Notes: a model not told the origin generated them from the letters alone. A DNA stretch of 64,000 nucleotides from Glandiceps talaboti (GCF_964340395.1 NC_135553.1:1527001-1591000); one strand, 5' to 3'. Numbered from the stretch's first letter, positions 1 through 11,660 are shown. Translations and numbers: made by a program.

Positions 1-73
1 TCGTGTTGCGATTGGTCAATGCCCTGTCATGTGGTATGCGTAATTTGAATACTGTTGCCCGGGAAATGACGAT

Positions 74-95
74 CTATTGCCCCATAGGGCAATAG
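74..95. repeat. short hairpin, ctattgccc motif
   Basis: Arms ctattgccc (74-82) and gggcaatag (87-95) are separated by 4 bases. The same 9-mer recurs at 121-129 and, inverted, at 436-444, with a one-base variant at 571-579. It brackets the recombinase-like exon and links it to the palindrome at 411-600. Confidence 0.6.
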
Positions 96-186
96 TTCCA
101 TGAATGAAAAGTCGAGTGGACTATTGCCCGCCCACTGCGCATGCGTGAGCGTCTTCCTTGCAGACGACAAATATTCAGACGGGTCA

Positions 187-393
187 ATGGCCATGGCGAC
201 AAGCAATAATTCACGTTTTTGGAAAGTGTCTGAAGTAGATCTTGCAGAACTGGTGTCGCACAAAGATGCTAAGTGCACAAAGTGTGTTATCAAAAATGCT
301 GTGAGTATTTTAGAAAAATACTGTGTGGTATTGCCTGTAGTGGAGGATAATCCTATAGAACTGTGTACGCTACTACGTAATTTTTATGCAGGA
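187..393 (+). CDS. Crypton/KIAA1958-like recombinase N-terminal exon fragment
   Basis: An open frame runs from ATG 100 to a stop at 444. The recognisable part starts near the Met at 187 or 193 and ends with residues NFYAG at 393, directly before a GTGAGA donor-like site at 394. The segment resembles the N-terminal, SAM-like core-binding region of DUF3504/KIAA1958-like proteins, which derive from Crypton tyrosine-recombinase transposons. The shared pattern is an F-x-V-S-E-x-[DE]-L start, a K-D-A-K-x-T-K core, an alternating helix, and L-L-R-N-F-Y-A. The catalytic Arg-His-Arg-Tyr domain is not in this window to the right, so this is either exon 1 of a spliced gene or a relic. After the donor the frame runs into a palindrome, so residues beyond 393 are probably intronic. 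The assignment is by memory of the family; function in this copy is unknown. Confidence 0.5.
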
Positions 394-410
394 GTGAGAT
401 GTTTTATAAA

Positions 411-600
411 ACAAATGTCGACTGGCCTCTTGTTCGGGCAATAGCATACGTCAGTCCCCCCTCGGGCCTGTCAATCACCTCAACATCAACCTATTTCCCT
501 TGGGCTTCACCCTCGGGAAATAGGTTGATGTTGAGGTGATCGACAGGCCCTCGCGGTGAACAGACATATGCTACTGCCCTCACGGCCAGTCGACATTTGT
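411..600. repeat. 190-bp palindromic foldback element
   Basis: The ends are exact 17-bp inverted repeats (acaaatgtcgactggcc at 411-427, its complement at 584-600). The core is an inverted repeat of 36-bp arms, 464-499 and 515-550, with one mismatch and a 15-base loop. The zones between ends and core also pair imperfectly. This is the structure of a MITE or other foldback element. No clear target-site duplication is seen, and no protein is encoded. Confidence 0.75.
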
Positions 601-2058
601 ATAATGTCATCTCTGTGTGATTAAACTATCGTCAATAATTGTAATTCTGATATTTCTCAGACTCTTTGAAGTATCTATTTCTATTTTCTTATGAAAATGT
701 ATTCTGAAACAACATTTGCAAGATACCACCAGCCTTGTACTCATCCATACATCACCACACCTGAATTTTACTGTGAGGTATGATGACTAGAGAACACAGT
801 AATCAGGTATATATCAGACAGATCAGATGGTGAGGATATTGGATGGTGTTGTGACTAATATTTTTTTAGTTTTGCGACACGACAGTATATTCACTGGAAA
901 TTGTTAAAATACTAATATTTATTAATTGTACATGTTAATTAGAGGTCAATTTTAATATCCAGAAGAAATACAGTAAAAGGTTTGAATCACGATTATTTTG
1001 GGACGCTGATTTTACGCAACACACAGGTGATTCAATATGTACGTATATGATATTATGATGAAGTCATTACATCTAGCATTTTCAAACATTTTCAAAAAAA
1101 ATGTTCAAGTTGCAGCTAGTGCAATTTTAAACAGAGATGATGCTATATCTATCTTTATTACAATGTGCAAACATTGTGGTTCATATTATGTAAATTAATA
1201 TTATTATTATTATGACAAAATTCAAATTACTATGTATGAACACAAATGCAAGAAAATGTCTACAAATTTAAGAATATTTATCTTTGATTGTTTATGTTTC
1301 TGACCTATGTATAAACAGATTTTGTATAATTCCTGGTTTGTTTGTTCCGCCCAACAAAATCTTCTTTACTACTAGTATCTCTAAAAATAGCAATCTCATT
1401 GTATTAAATGCTATTTCTATTTTTCTATTAAGCATTACAAGGTTACGCATGACATGACCTTCAGTGATGATAATTTCAGCTCATGATACAAAGTATAGCA
1501 TCACTCTCTGCTAATCCTCCATGTCCTATTACAATAGCTAAATTTAGTAACAATCTTGTAAATTAAACAATCAAGGTAATGATTGGAGTGGATAATAACA
1601 ATATTCCTTCACTAATATTTTACCATAGACAGTGACAGACATACTTCATGATTTGGACAGTAATGGACAGCCGTCATGGTTTAGACAGTAACAGACAGCC
1701 GTCATGGTTTAGACCATGACTCTTCACATGTTACTGTCTGTCAAATTAAATAAAACTGGTACTCAGGGACATCTAGTTATGCAGTGTTAACATTGAACTA
1801 ATTGATCTGCAGGTAATAAAACAAGGCTGAAACCGTCACCGCATTCAGCGTCAGTCTCTGGACATCAAACCTTTAATTGAGCTGAGAGCAGTGTAGCAAG
1901 AACATTTCATCAGACCAAACATGACGTGAGAGTGAATTTCATAGTTATTTGTCTCAATTGGATGATTAACGTAAATTACTCTGCTGCTTGCACATTACTG
2001 AGATTGGTTGCATCATAGGACTATTAAGAACTGAAATTAATCAATTTTTATGACACCT
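601..2058. other. non-coding, AT-rich intronic or intergenic DNA
   Basis: No credible exon is visible. The only structure is a short duplication at about 1651-1710, where a roughly 28-bp unit containing gacagccgtcatggttta occurs twice, followed by a loosely inverted relative at 1715-1740. Confidence 0.5.
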
Positions 2059-2645
2059 CAGTCAATAAACCCCAATACATCGACTTATTCCACGATGGAG
2101 CTAATATGCAATCAATAAACCCTGATACATCAACGTATACCACCACAGAGGTAATGTGCAGTCAATAAACCCTGATACATCAACCATGATGGCAGTGATA
2201 TACAGTCAATAAACCCTGATACATCAACCATGATGGAGGAGATATACAGTCAATAAACCCTGATACATGTATATCAACCATGATGGAGGTGATATATAGC
2301 CAATAAACCCTGATACATCAACCATGATGGCAGTGATATACAGTCAATAAACCCTGATACATCAACCATGATGGAGGTGATATACAGTCAATAAACCCTG
2401 ATACATGTACATCAACCATGATGGAGGTGATGTACAGTCAATAAACCCTGATATATCAACCATGATGGAGGTGATATATAGCCAATAAACACTGATACAT
2501 GTATATCAACCATGATGGAGGTGATATACAGTCAATAAACCGTGATACATCAACCATGATGGAGGTGATATACAGCAAATAAACCCTGATACATCAACTT
2601 ATTCTACAATGGAGATGATATACATTCAATAAACCCTGATACAAT
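2059..2645. repeat. 44-52 bp minisatellite
   Basis: About a dozen units share a start such as tcaataaaccctgatacatc, followed by aaccatgatggaggtgatat and a short linker. Some units carry an extra tgtata insertion, and the outer units are more diverged than the middle ones. The array ends near 2645. The following 2646-3179 holds nothing recognisable. Confidence 0.85.
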
Positions 2646-3179
2646 AATTTTTTACATTGAGATGTCTTGCTCACTCAGGTCAATGCACCTATTAACTCAG
2701 CTATCCAATACACACCACCTCAAATTCATATTCTATCAAGTGTTATTCATTGACATTACATCGCACCAGCAAACAAATTTACAGGTACACTGCAGAAATA
2801 AAATATGTATTAACGTCACAAAAAAAATAGCTTGTGCTAAACATCAAATGAATTTATCAAAAGACTTTGTTCTGAACAATCACACAGTATGTGCACAAAA
2901 TTGTGTTCTATATTTCCTGATCTGAAAAGAACAGCAAAAAATGGAATTTACATAAACTATGCAAAGAGAAAAAGTACTGGCTGTTCACATTATGCATTTG
3001 TAGGAAGTGAAAGAGAATTCCACCCATACACATAAGCTTTTTTTACTGAATGAGTCATCTACCGGAAATGAATTGAATGTTTAGAAACCGGACAAAGTTT
3101 ATCCTCAGGAGAGTATATTGTAGTGTTAATGTAACGTTATATAATATTATAGGAGTCAATATCTTACTTACACACACAT

Positions 3180-3505
3180 CTATTCAATCATTGAATGTGT
3201 GGCCAAAATGTTTCAGTTTCAGTTTCACAAAATACAATAGTGTGTAGTTTTCCACTAGTTTGAATTTCACTGTTGGTAGCTGAAAGACTGGCATAAAATG
3301 GTGCAATGTCAGGGAAGACCCAACATTGGTAACTGGGACAGAAGAGGCCCCCCCCCCCCCCCATCTATTCTTTAATTGCATGTGTGGACAAAATCTTTCT
3401 TTTTGACTTTCAAAACAATGTCAATAGGGTGTATTGCTTCAACAGTTTGAATCTCACTGTTGGTAGCTGAATGACTTGCATAAAATGGTGCAATGTTGGG
3501 AATAG
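3180..3505. repeat. tandem duplication of about 140 bp with poly-C spacer
   Basis: Copy one (3180-3320) and copy two (3364-3505) share blocks such as tgttggtagctgaa and cataaaatggtgcaatgt. They are separated by a run of 15 C residues at 3348-3362. Divergence between copies is substantial, so the duplication is old. Confidence 0.7.
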
Positions 3506-3797
3506 AAGTGCACCCCCTGTGTCAGTCAACTTGACGTTCTTATTAATCTGATCATACTGACTTTATTCATTTGATAGCCATCAGTATGGTCACATCAAAC
3601 ATAGTCAAATCATACCCCCCCCCACCCATCCTCCCCTAATTCACTCCCTTATTTTTGTTTGTCAACTTTTGTAACTTCACTACAAATCTCACTATGTTGT
3701 CAATCCTCCACTGACATCCACATAATCTTTTCATATCAAATATTATATTGAATTTTATATTTTTTGTATCATAATAATTATATGATCCTCATTGTTT

Positions 3798-4054
3798 TAA
3801 TAACTGATTCCTAAGTTGGTCACCCATTTGGCAGGGAGACTGTGAATCTCTATTTAGATCCTCAGGTTGAAAGGTATAAGCTTTAAAAAAAATGAGTTGC
3901 TCACCGCTTTGAGGAAAGAAAGTACACATCAGGATAAATTCATGTTATCTACCAGTTGGCATGTTAGCTCAGCTGTTTAGAGCACTTTAACTAGTGTTTA
4001 GGGGAAGTGGGTTCAATTCCTACACTTTTCTTTCCTCATTTATAACAAAGTCAA
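3798..4054 (+). mobile_element. tRNA-derived SINE, copy 1
   Basis: This segment is closely related along most of its length to 26926-27175, which defines an interspersed family. Inside it, 3955-4025 looks tRNA-derived: an A-box-like ttagctcagctgtttagagc, then a B-box gggttcaattcc ending at 4020. Unusually, about 155 bp of shared unrelated sequence precedes the tRNA-like part. The cloverleaf is too degraded to be a working tRNA. I infer a SINE; the family name is unknown to me. Confidence 0.65.
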
Positions 4055-4185
4055 AGAACTTTATAGTTATTTGCTGGATTAGTCACATTATAATATATCT
4101 CGCAATTACCTTAAAGTTTCTTCTATTCTCAACCATAACTATTTGTAGTGATCGGTATCACCAGAACAGTTGGCCTCAGTTCCCG

Positions 4186-4300
4186 TAATAATAATAATAA
4201 TATTTTTATTGCTTTCCTAAGCCTCCCGCCCATATACAACGTAAGAAATGTACAACAAAATCAAAATCAAAGTCACATATCATAAATTCAAATGAATATT
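4186..4300 (-). mobile_element. non-LTR retroelement 3' end, reverse orientation
   Basis: Read on the minus strand, sequence containing tatgggcgggaggcttagg is followed by aataaa and a (TAA)n tail, the usual end of a 5'-truncated non-LTR retroelement. A relative with the same ggcccattta/aataatatttattgc pattern lies at 63584-63680. The left-hand extent is uncertain. The region from 4301 to 4949 shows nothing further. Confidence 0.55.
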
Positions 4301-4949
4301 CAATTCCTGTACTGTATGTAACAGATTACATAAACTGTTACTCTCACACTGTATACTCATAATGACTGGATACATAAGAATGTGGTCTGGTTTCAGAAAT
4401 CAACAGAAACCCATCGGTTTTGTATGTTCATGCCGTACAACAAATCAATGTCCATCATTTTAAAATTCTGCTCACAAATCAACATGTTTTATAACATCTA
4501 GGCCAAGTACTGTGTTATACATCGAACTTTGACAGCGGTTGTTAAATTGTATTGATGTGACTAAGTGTGGCCTTCTATCTAGAGATCAACACTCAATTAC
4601 CAACAACCACACATCATTTCCAAATATTCATCTTCGTACAGTTTTGGAAAATACAAGTTACATAAGGGGTCTTGTCAATATGAGTCAAAGCCGGGTATAA
4701 TGATGACAAAACCCTGTCTAATTATGCATACACACAGACACCAGAAAAATTGAACTCTCCGTTCAACATAAAACAGGTTTCATTTTTTTTAAGGTCTCAT
4801 CAAATTTAAAGGAGGAATAGGTACAACTTTCCTAGACTGTAAGATATGTCGTGTTGTTCAACCCTATCAGGCTTCTTAACCACTGAGTGCTGGCTGACAG
4901 TATGGCATGAATGTCTGTATCTTACAGACTACAACTTTCCCTAAAGGCT

Positions 4950-5199
4950 TGTTGGATTATAAATTGTAGATTTCATCAAATACAAATTCTATAATAGAGA
5001 TCTTTAACCTTCTCAACTGTTAACCCAACCTAGCAACAAATATACAAGAAACTGCTATGTCTGTGTTTATTTTTATTGCTGGCTTATTCGATAAGAAATT
5101 GTAGATTTCATCAAATACAAATTCTATAATGGAGACCTTTAACTTCCTCAACTGTTAACCCAACCTAGTCAAGAAACTGTTATGTCTGTATTTACTTTT
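4950..5199. repeat. tandem duplication of about 130 bp plus poly-C
   Basis: Two copies (4950-5075 and about 5082-5199) share ttgtagatttcatcaaatac and caactgttaacccaacctag blocks. A 21-base C run follows at 5206-5226. Confidence 0.8.
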
Positions 5200-5443
5200 T
5201 ATCAACCCCCCCCCCCCCCCCCCCCCACTCCTGGGCTTTTACTAATCAAGCAACAGTTTCCAACCCATTTCTGAAATAAATCAGAGGGCGAACTAGGAAA
5301 CTTTAGAAAATCAATTCCACAAATGTTTCTTCCTCAATATTATTTGGAAAGGGTAATCTGTACCACATGAAGACATACAAGTATATTTACAATATAATCA
5401 TTGTGTATAGCATTGTATTCTGGGGATTGGTTTAGTCACTCAC

Positions 5444-5532
5444 CTGTTTTTGTGAAGGGGTAATAATTCCATGCTTTTTCTGTTATATAAAATATATTTG
5501 GAATGACTGCACGGACCCAACTTGGTAGACGA
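5444..5532 (-). CDS. PITPNC1: PITPNC1 coding exon 3
   Basis: An 89-bp exon on the minus strand. The acceptor is ttatcttccacag immediately before base 5532, and the donor is GTGAGTG from 5443. It enters with the last base of a Ser codon and encodes SRLPSWVRAVIPNIFYITEK and then AWNYYPFTKT, ending one base into the next codon. Class II PITPs have the matching S-K-L-P-S-W-A-R-A-V-V-P-K-I-F-Y-V-T-E-K-A-W-N-Y-Y-P-Y-T stretch, so orthology is strong. The phases fit exon 2. This part belongs to the START-like phospholipid-binding barrel. Confidence 0.93.
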
Positions 5533-5845
5533 CTGTGGAAGATAAAATATGTTATACGTTAGAAATACATGTATCCTAACTGATGCAGGTCGGATAAACT
5601 TTTGAAGTAGTTTTAAATGTCAGAACTCAATTTGTGTAAATATGTATATAAAGTTAGAGTTGAAAACTTCAACAGTAAATACAATGTAAAATATCTTTTA
5701 CTCATTTTTGCTATTTGTATGACAGAAACATATTTTTCACTGGTTGTAAATTTTTGCCTATAAATGCAGTAAACATATTATTATAAGTCATACAAATAAA
5801 GAAATGTGATAAAATCAAAGTGAGATTTGAAAATACGATATTTAC

Positions 5846-5994
5846 CTATTGAGATAGATTCTTTTTTCTGTGTACTGTCCTTTACCATGTACTGGATCTT
5901 CATGGGGTTCATTTACAACCACTTCTACACCTTCACCTTTCTCACTCTGTTCATGACTATGCCTGGCTATCATATACAGCTGACCAATGTTGTA
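5846..5994 (-). CDS. PITPNC1: PITPNC1 coding exon 2
   Basis: A 149-bp exon on the minus strand. The acceptor is tttcag before base 5994, and the donor is GTAAAT from 5845. It starts in phase 0 and encodes YNIGQLYMIARHSHEQSEKG, then GEGVEVVVNEPHEDPVHGKG, then QYTEKRIYLN plus two bases of Ser. The Y-x-I-G-Q-L-Y-M-I motif and the E-G-V-E-V-V-x-N-E-P loop are hallmarks of PITP lipid-binding domains. H-S-H-E-Q-S and the two exon boundaries match the class II (PITPNC1, soluble RdgB-beta) form better than PITPNA/B. The family binds and transfers phosphatidylinositol and phosphatidic acid in the cytosol. Confidence 0.95.
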
Positions 5995-6568
5995 CTGAAA
6001 TTAAACATACATGTATACTGTTATACAAAGAAATCAGAATCATAACACCAACCTTAGATGGCTTGGACTTGGTTTCTAGTATCAAATATAGTATCAGCCT
6101 AGGGTTAAAAGGTTAATCAATAGCTCGCATAGCGGCTCAATGACTAGTACACCACATACCTGTCTTATGTACTATATGTATGTAATGTTTCTTTTTGGTC
6201 CCCCCCCAAGGATGCATTGTGGTGCAATGACTACGCATGCGCATTCAATATCCTATGCACAGTCTCCACGCAGAGGGCGCTATCTACAATATCATCGTGA
6301 GGCCGCCAGTTACAAATGAATCTACCCTGTGCAAGCTTATGGGCTTTGCCTAGTTATGTCTGATATTTACATAATTATACATTTTTGTAGACTTGTATCA
6401 TTTGCGCCTCCCTCAATGTCAAGTTCACAATACATCACCAGTACAAAGTCATCTGGACTTTTTATCACATGGTAATAGTTGCAACAATTTTAATTAGATA
6501 CATCAATGATGACTTTTATTAACTATCATTGTTTATCTCTGCACTATCTCCTCTACTAGTAAGATCTA
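5995..6568. other. start of PITPNC1 intron 1, no other feature
   Basis: Intronic sequence next to exon 2. A CpG-containing patch at about 6225-6310, including acgcatgcgcatt and gagggcgctatc, has a short GC-rich character but no exon signal that I can support. Confidence 0.5.
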
Positions 6569-6915
6569 GGATTACACATTATTATCTCTGCCAAAGGACT
6601 TGGGGTTATATCACAAGTTATTACTTCTATGACCTTAGGTTATATCAAAAGTTATCACCTCTACCAACAGGAGTTGAGGTTATATCACAAGTTATTACCT
6701 CTGCCAACAGGAGTTGAGGTTATATTACAAGTTATCACCTCGGCCAACAGGACCTGAGGTTATATCACAAGTTATCATCTCTGCCAACATGACTTGAGGT
6801 TATATCACAAGTTATCACCTCTGCCAACAGGACTTAGGGTTATATCTAAGGTTATCACCTACATGTATACCAACAGGACCTGAGGTTATATCAAAAGTTA
6901 TCACCTCTACCAACA
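6569..6915. repeat. minisatellite of about 40 bp
   Basis: Eight or so units contain ggttatatcacaagttatca followed by cctctgccaacaggacttga, with scattered substitutions and one unit carrying an extra acatgtat insertion. 6916-7744 shows nothing further apart from short G runs at 7216-7228. Confidence 0.85.
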
Positions 6916-7744
6916 AGTCAACCTGTGGTTACATGCAGTATATGAAAAGTGAACTCCCTGCTGCATCAATTATTTCTCAGGTTTGTCAAACCATACAGTT
7001 TATCAATGCACATACAGTAAGAGTACCGTCATATTTAGATGCCCAAGGACAAAATCTGATAACATAATACTCTACATGTCTCTCTGGATTGTACATTCTA
7101 AATAAATAAATACATTTATACATCAGAAAGTCTTAGATTCGCATAAATCTGCAGGCTATGTTACATGTTACGTACATGCATGGCATACTAAAATACGTAG
7201 CTATGACAACAGATATGGGGGGAGGGGGGATGTGCCTCTGCAAACCCTTGACAAGATGATACACAAAGATGAAAGATAATTTATCATAGGTTTTATGTCA
7301 TCTTCAATGTCGCCATATTAAACCCAACCAGGCCTGTATTTCCCTAAATAATAGTATGAAATTTTGACATGTGCTAATTCATACATGTATGCAGTAAATT
7401 ACTTTACAGAACTCACAAGAGACTGAGAAATAACTGGAAAGTTGAAGTGAGTGGGTGGGAATGTTCAATTATTAATATCTAATCAGATCAATCTCTTATT
7501 TTTCATTCATACATCTATGATTATCATAACATGATTATATTTTTTATGAGACTTGAGAATTACAACACTTTTTTATCTATTAAAAGAGTTTTTCTATTCA
7601 TTAACACTTATAAATCACTCAATGTGGCATATATTTGGAAAATATCTTTTTTATTTCTCACGCTGAACACAAATATACATGATGTAGTGGAACCGTAGCA
7701 GTATTATATCTATAGTGACATCACATAAAACACATCTATATGTA

Positions 7745-7918
7745 CACCACCACCACCACCACCACCACCACCACCACCACCACCACCACCACCACTACCT
7801 TCACCACCACCACCACCACCACCACCACCACCACCACCACCACCACCACCACCACCACCACCACCACCACCACCACCACCACCACCACCACCACCACCAC
7901 CACCACCACCACCACCAC
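7745..7918. repeat. (CCA)n trinucleotide microsatellite
   Basis: A nearly pure CAC/CCA array of about 170 bp, interrupted once near 7793-7803 by actacctt. All long frames through it are homopolymers (His, Thr, Val, Trp) and are not genes. Confidence 0.95.
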
Positions 7919-8504
7919 GTAAACCAATCTATTAAATGTACACTCATATTTCCAAGGTATTCTGGACACTGTTTGGTAGGTGTATTTGGCAAAATACACA
8001 TTTTTTAGGGTACTTCACTGGATTATTGTACAATATGACATGGACTAACAATGTCATATTTCTTCTTATGCTGAGAGTGATCTACAATTTCATATTTCTT
8101 CTAAACTAACGAGGACCTACATTTTGCTGGCATCAATAAATGAATGTGGCCAGCCGCCTAGCTCAGTAACCAAGCTACATGTACAGCCGATAAAAAATGA
8201 CAGCAATTAGTCTTTACATGTGGTAACCCACAGACTGTAAATTTTCACCATGTCAGTCTATTGTCATTTCTCAATGCTCTTTCCTAAGATCTTGGTATCC
8301 AAGTGATACTAACAGTTATGGGATAACCATGTCAATTATACTTCAAGTGTCAAGGGGACCCTTGCTACTGAGCTTTGGAAATCCAGGTATATTTTCATTA
8401 TTTCACACTATCAGTTTAGAAAGACAAATGTTTTGAGAAAAGTACAGAATTGTACATGCTTGAAATTTGTTTTGGATAAACATTTATAATAATTACAGAA
8501 ACCC

Positions 8505-8635
8505 CATCCTGTGTGAGTTCCAGTGTGGGTACTCAGAGTATTTGCACTCTTGCTTGTAGTTGTTCTCTGCCTCAGAGAACACAGCAACTACCAGTGCAAA
8601 TACCACAAATATGCCACACTTCCACTTGTGTGTCT
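8505..8635. repeat. imperfect foldback element
   Basis: gtatttgcact (from 8538) pairs with agtgcaaatac (8593-8603), and gtagttgttctctg pairs with cagagaacacagcaactac, leaving only about 3 bases at the tip. Weaker pairing continues outward to the agtgtgg/ccacact region. This looks like a small palindromic repeat. 8636-9411 is otherwise unremarkable. Confidence 0.5.
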
Positions 8636-9411
8636 TGGGGTTCTGTCATATTATGCAACCTTTATAATTTGTTAAACAATGTAACTCATTTGACTGGTTG
8701 TCCTCAACATTTAACAAAATTTCCTGAACGAAAAAGACAATCTACAAAAATATGAAATATTGCTACACAAGTTGAGAGTGTATGAACAACTAACATCAGA
8801 TGATAACAGAACTCAATCAATTAACATCTCCATTCAAACTATATTTTAATATCTGTATGGCACTAATTGACATGAATTATGAAATGACGTGATGATACGA
8901 TTAACAATCAGACAATGTAACTAATGAAATAAATTTTTACTGACAGCTGTCAATGCGTCTTAACTACACAATTGTTAATATCCGGCTCATGATGCTATTC
9001 ATACAGTATTAGCTGGCTTAGTAAGATTTTATTTCTGTAATGTATCATATAGTTGATAACTTTCATTGATAAGTAATGGCTATTAATGGCTATTATCACT
9101 TTTATTTAATATGGATCTTTTTTGTTGGCATATATTCTTCATAAGACATGTCGTCATCATTGTATGAACCCATTTCTCTGATCAAGTATTTCAATGCACT
9201 TCCTACACAGCTCTAGTCTATAAGGTATGACATGTCATGTCACCCCTTCAGCCATCATTCAACTAGCTTTGCCCTAGTCTATATGATATGTCTTGCTAGG
9301 TAACCTATTAGATATTGTACTCTCATAGTCACCTAAGATTGAAGGATGATTGTGCAATGTGACAAGTCATATCTTACAAACTAATACAGCTCAGTTATCA
9401 TTATATATATA

Positions 9412-9413
9412 CA

Positions 9414-9473
<60 letters not shown>

Positions 9474-9529
9474 CAGCCATCCATCTATCTAAATGTATCT
9501 ATCAATCAGTCAGTCAGTCAGTCAGTCAA

Positions 9530-9570
<41 letters not shown>

Positions 9571-9702
9571 GTATGTATGTATGTATGTATGTATGTATGT
9601 ATGTATGTATGTATGTATGTATGTATGTATGTATGTATGTATGTGTGTGTACACACACACACACACACATCACCTTGGCATATTATGTGAGTTTTAAAGT
9701 TA

Positions 9703-9759
<57 letters not shown>
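9412..9759. repeat. cluster of five adjacent microsatellites
   Basis: In order: (CTAT)n at 9415-9471, (CAGT)n at 9505-9527, (CTGT)n at 9529-9567, (ATGT)n at 9570-9643, short (CA)n at 9650-9669, and a longer (CA)n at 9704-9759. Adjacent tracts differ by single-base changes of the repeat unit, which suggests serial conversion of one ancestral tetranucleotide. 9760-10463 holds nothing else. Confidence 0.95.
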
Positions 9760-9760
<1 letters not shown>

Positions 9761-10463
9761 AAAATGTACATTCCCTGTGTTGACCCTGGTAAATCAAAAG
9801 TTCAATAGTACACTGTACTTTACTAACTGAAAACTACTTGTATTTTTAATAAGGTAATAACACATACTGGTATTAGAATCGATTTGACGTTAACACAAGT
9901 GCAGTCAGTATTATTATCCCTGTATTATAGCTTTAGTCATGTATACGCATTGAGACTATTTTGTGATCACATTTTATCACATTTCCTATCACACACACTT
10001 TGTTACATCCAATATCATTACCACCTGTGTAGGGGTTGATTTATATCTGATTTGTCTTACACTGAATGGAATTTCCACCATAAATCTATCATTATGTCAA
10101 ATACAACATGACACAGGTATATTGTTAGAATTGATGATAGTCCTAGATGTACTAAACTGGCAGGAAAAGCAATCTAACCACATGATTGTGTTGTGATCAC
10201 ACAGCAATAAATCTGTCATTTTCTCAAAAAGAGCAGAAAATTGAAAAGTGTATGTCCTTCCTCTGTTTCCTGACTCACAGTTTTTTAATATCCTAGGTGT
10301 AATTTTACTGTTCTCCAGTACATGAGGTCTACAAATCTGCTATCTGTCTTCAATACAAAGAAGAGCAGTAAATCACGTTTCCCCAGAGTGATGAAGCTTT
10401 GGAAATGGCTACACCACTATATTTACTTGAGGTAAAGCCAGACTTGAAACAATACCTCACAAA

Positions 10464-10556
10464 AAGTACCCTAGCCTGGAATCAATACGGATTGGGATTT
10501 TAGAGAAAGCAAAATCTAAAATCCCAATACGCATGGATTCCAGGCTACAAGTACCC
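10464..10556. mobile_element. 77-bp palindromic MITE with 8-bp TSD
   Basis: Direct repeats aagtaccc at 10464-10471 and 10549-10556 flank a 77-bp element (10472-10548). Its arms, 10472-10502 and 10517-10547, are 31-bp inverted repeats with three mismatches, starting tagcctggaatc. An 8-bp target duplication and a TAG-beginning terminus fit the hAT superfamily. It encodes nothing and would need a transposase supplied elsewhere. Confidence 0.8.
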
Positions 10557-10859
10557 ACACACACTGAAAGAGCGAATGATTGTTTATACAATATTTATTA
10601 TCTTCATTGATAATGATTCAGGATCACTGTGTATATACTTCATCATTAGGTGGTGTTACATATACTTACTAGATGGTCCCAAGGCAGGGAGTGTACTAGT
10701 AAGTAGGTAAAATCTACCTGCGTTCCCTAGTTCTAAATCATACTTATGAGTACACAGAAAATTACACAAATTTGTCATCTCATTTATCAAAGTCCTAAAA
10801 CCTTTGTAAGGTGATGAGTCTACTAAATTATTGAAATTCTGCAAGTTCTAAAGATGTCA

Positions 10860-11660
10860 TTTTTGGAAATGTCTCACCACTAGAGGAGTTACTTTATCTG
10901 AAAAATCTCTGCATTAATTAGTCTGCTATATTTTGAAAGGTCTTACCATCAGAAGGTGCTATTTCTATGGAAAGGTATCACCAATAGTGCATGCAATTAA
11001 AGGTTTTGTCACCAAAGAATATGATTTCAAATGGTCTCTTCATGACAGTCTGATACACATCTGCATTTTAAAATTCTTATCAAACAGTGGATGACTACAA
11101 AAAGGGTGTGATTTATCATTTACTTGGAAAGGTCTTACCACCAGAGGGTGCTATTTCTTTGCAAAGGTCCCATACTAGAGGGTGTTATTAAAGGTTTTAC
11201 CACAAAAGGGTGCTACTTCTTTGGAAAGGTCTTACCACAAAAGGGTGCTACTTCTTTGGAAATGTCTTACCACCAGAGGGTGCTACTTCTTTGGAAAGGT
11301 CTCATACTAGTGGATGACATAAAAGGTTCTACAACATCAAGGTGTTCTTTAGTTTAAAATGTCTCTTGCTGGACTCATCCTCAGAAGGTCCTATTTCTTT
11401 GGAAATGTCTTGTCATATCACAGATGTTCTATAGGTATTATCACCCGAGGGCGTTTTTATATAGAAAGGTCTCTCAACTACAGAGCAAGGGGTTCATTTG
11501 GAAAAGTCTTATTACTAGACAGTGCTTCTCCTTTTAAGGTCTCCCATCTAGAAGGTGTTATTTCTTTGGCAAGATCTTCCTACTAGAGAGAGGTGTTTAT
11601 TTGAAAAGGTCTATCACCAGCATGTGGATTTTCTTTAGAGAGACTTACTGGGTAGATTAT
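10860..11660. repeat. degenerate minisatellite of about 35-40 bp
   Basis: Diverged units share ggaaaggtcttaccaccaga followed by gggtgctatttcttt. The best-conserved units lie at 11127-11320. The two short open frames within it (11124-11357 and 11359-11586) follow the repeat and are not credible genes. Confidence 0.8.

Noticed and set aside
3955-4025. A functional tRNA gene
   Set aside because: A and B boxes are present, but the acceptor and anticodon stems do not pair and a sister copy shares long non-tRNA flanks, so it is a SINE part.
1-5440. PITPNC1 coding exon 4
   Set aside because: I looked on the minus strand for the expected E-Y-T-C-S-F...F-S-I-H-I-E-T-K-Y exon and found no match, so it should lie beyond the left edge.
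7715-8008. 97-codon His-rich frame and its Thr, Val and Trp shadows
   Set aside because: They are translations of the (CCA)n microsatellite; all frames are open because the unit is a trinucleotide.
8538-8603. microRNA precursor
   Set aside because: The hairpin tip is only about 3 bases and pairing extends outward as in a foldback repeat; no known mature miRNA is recognised.
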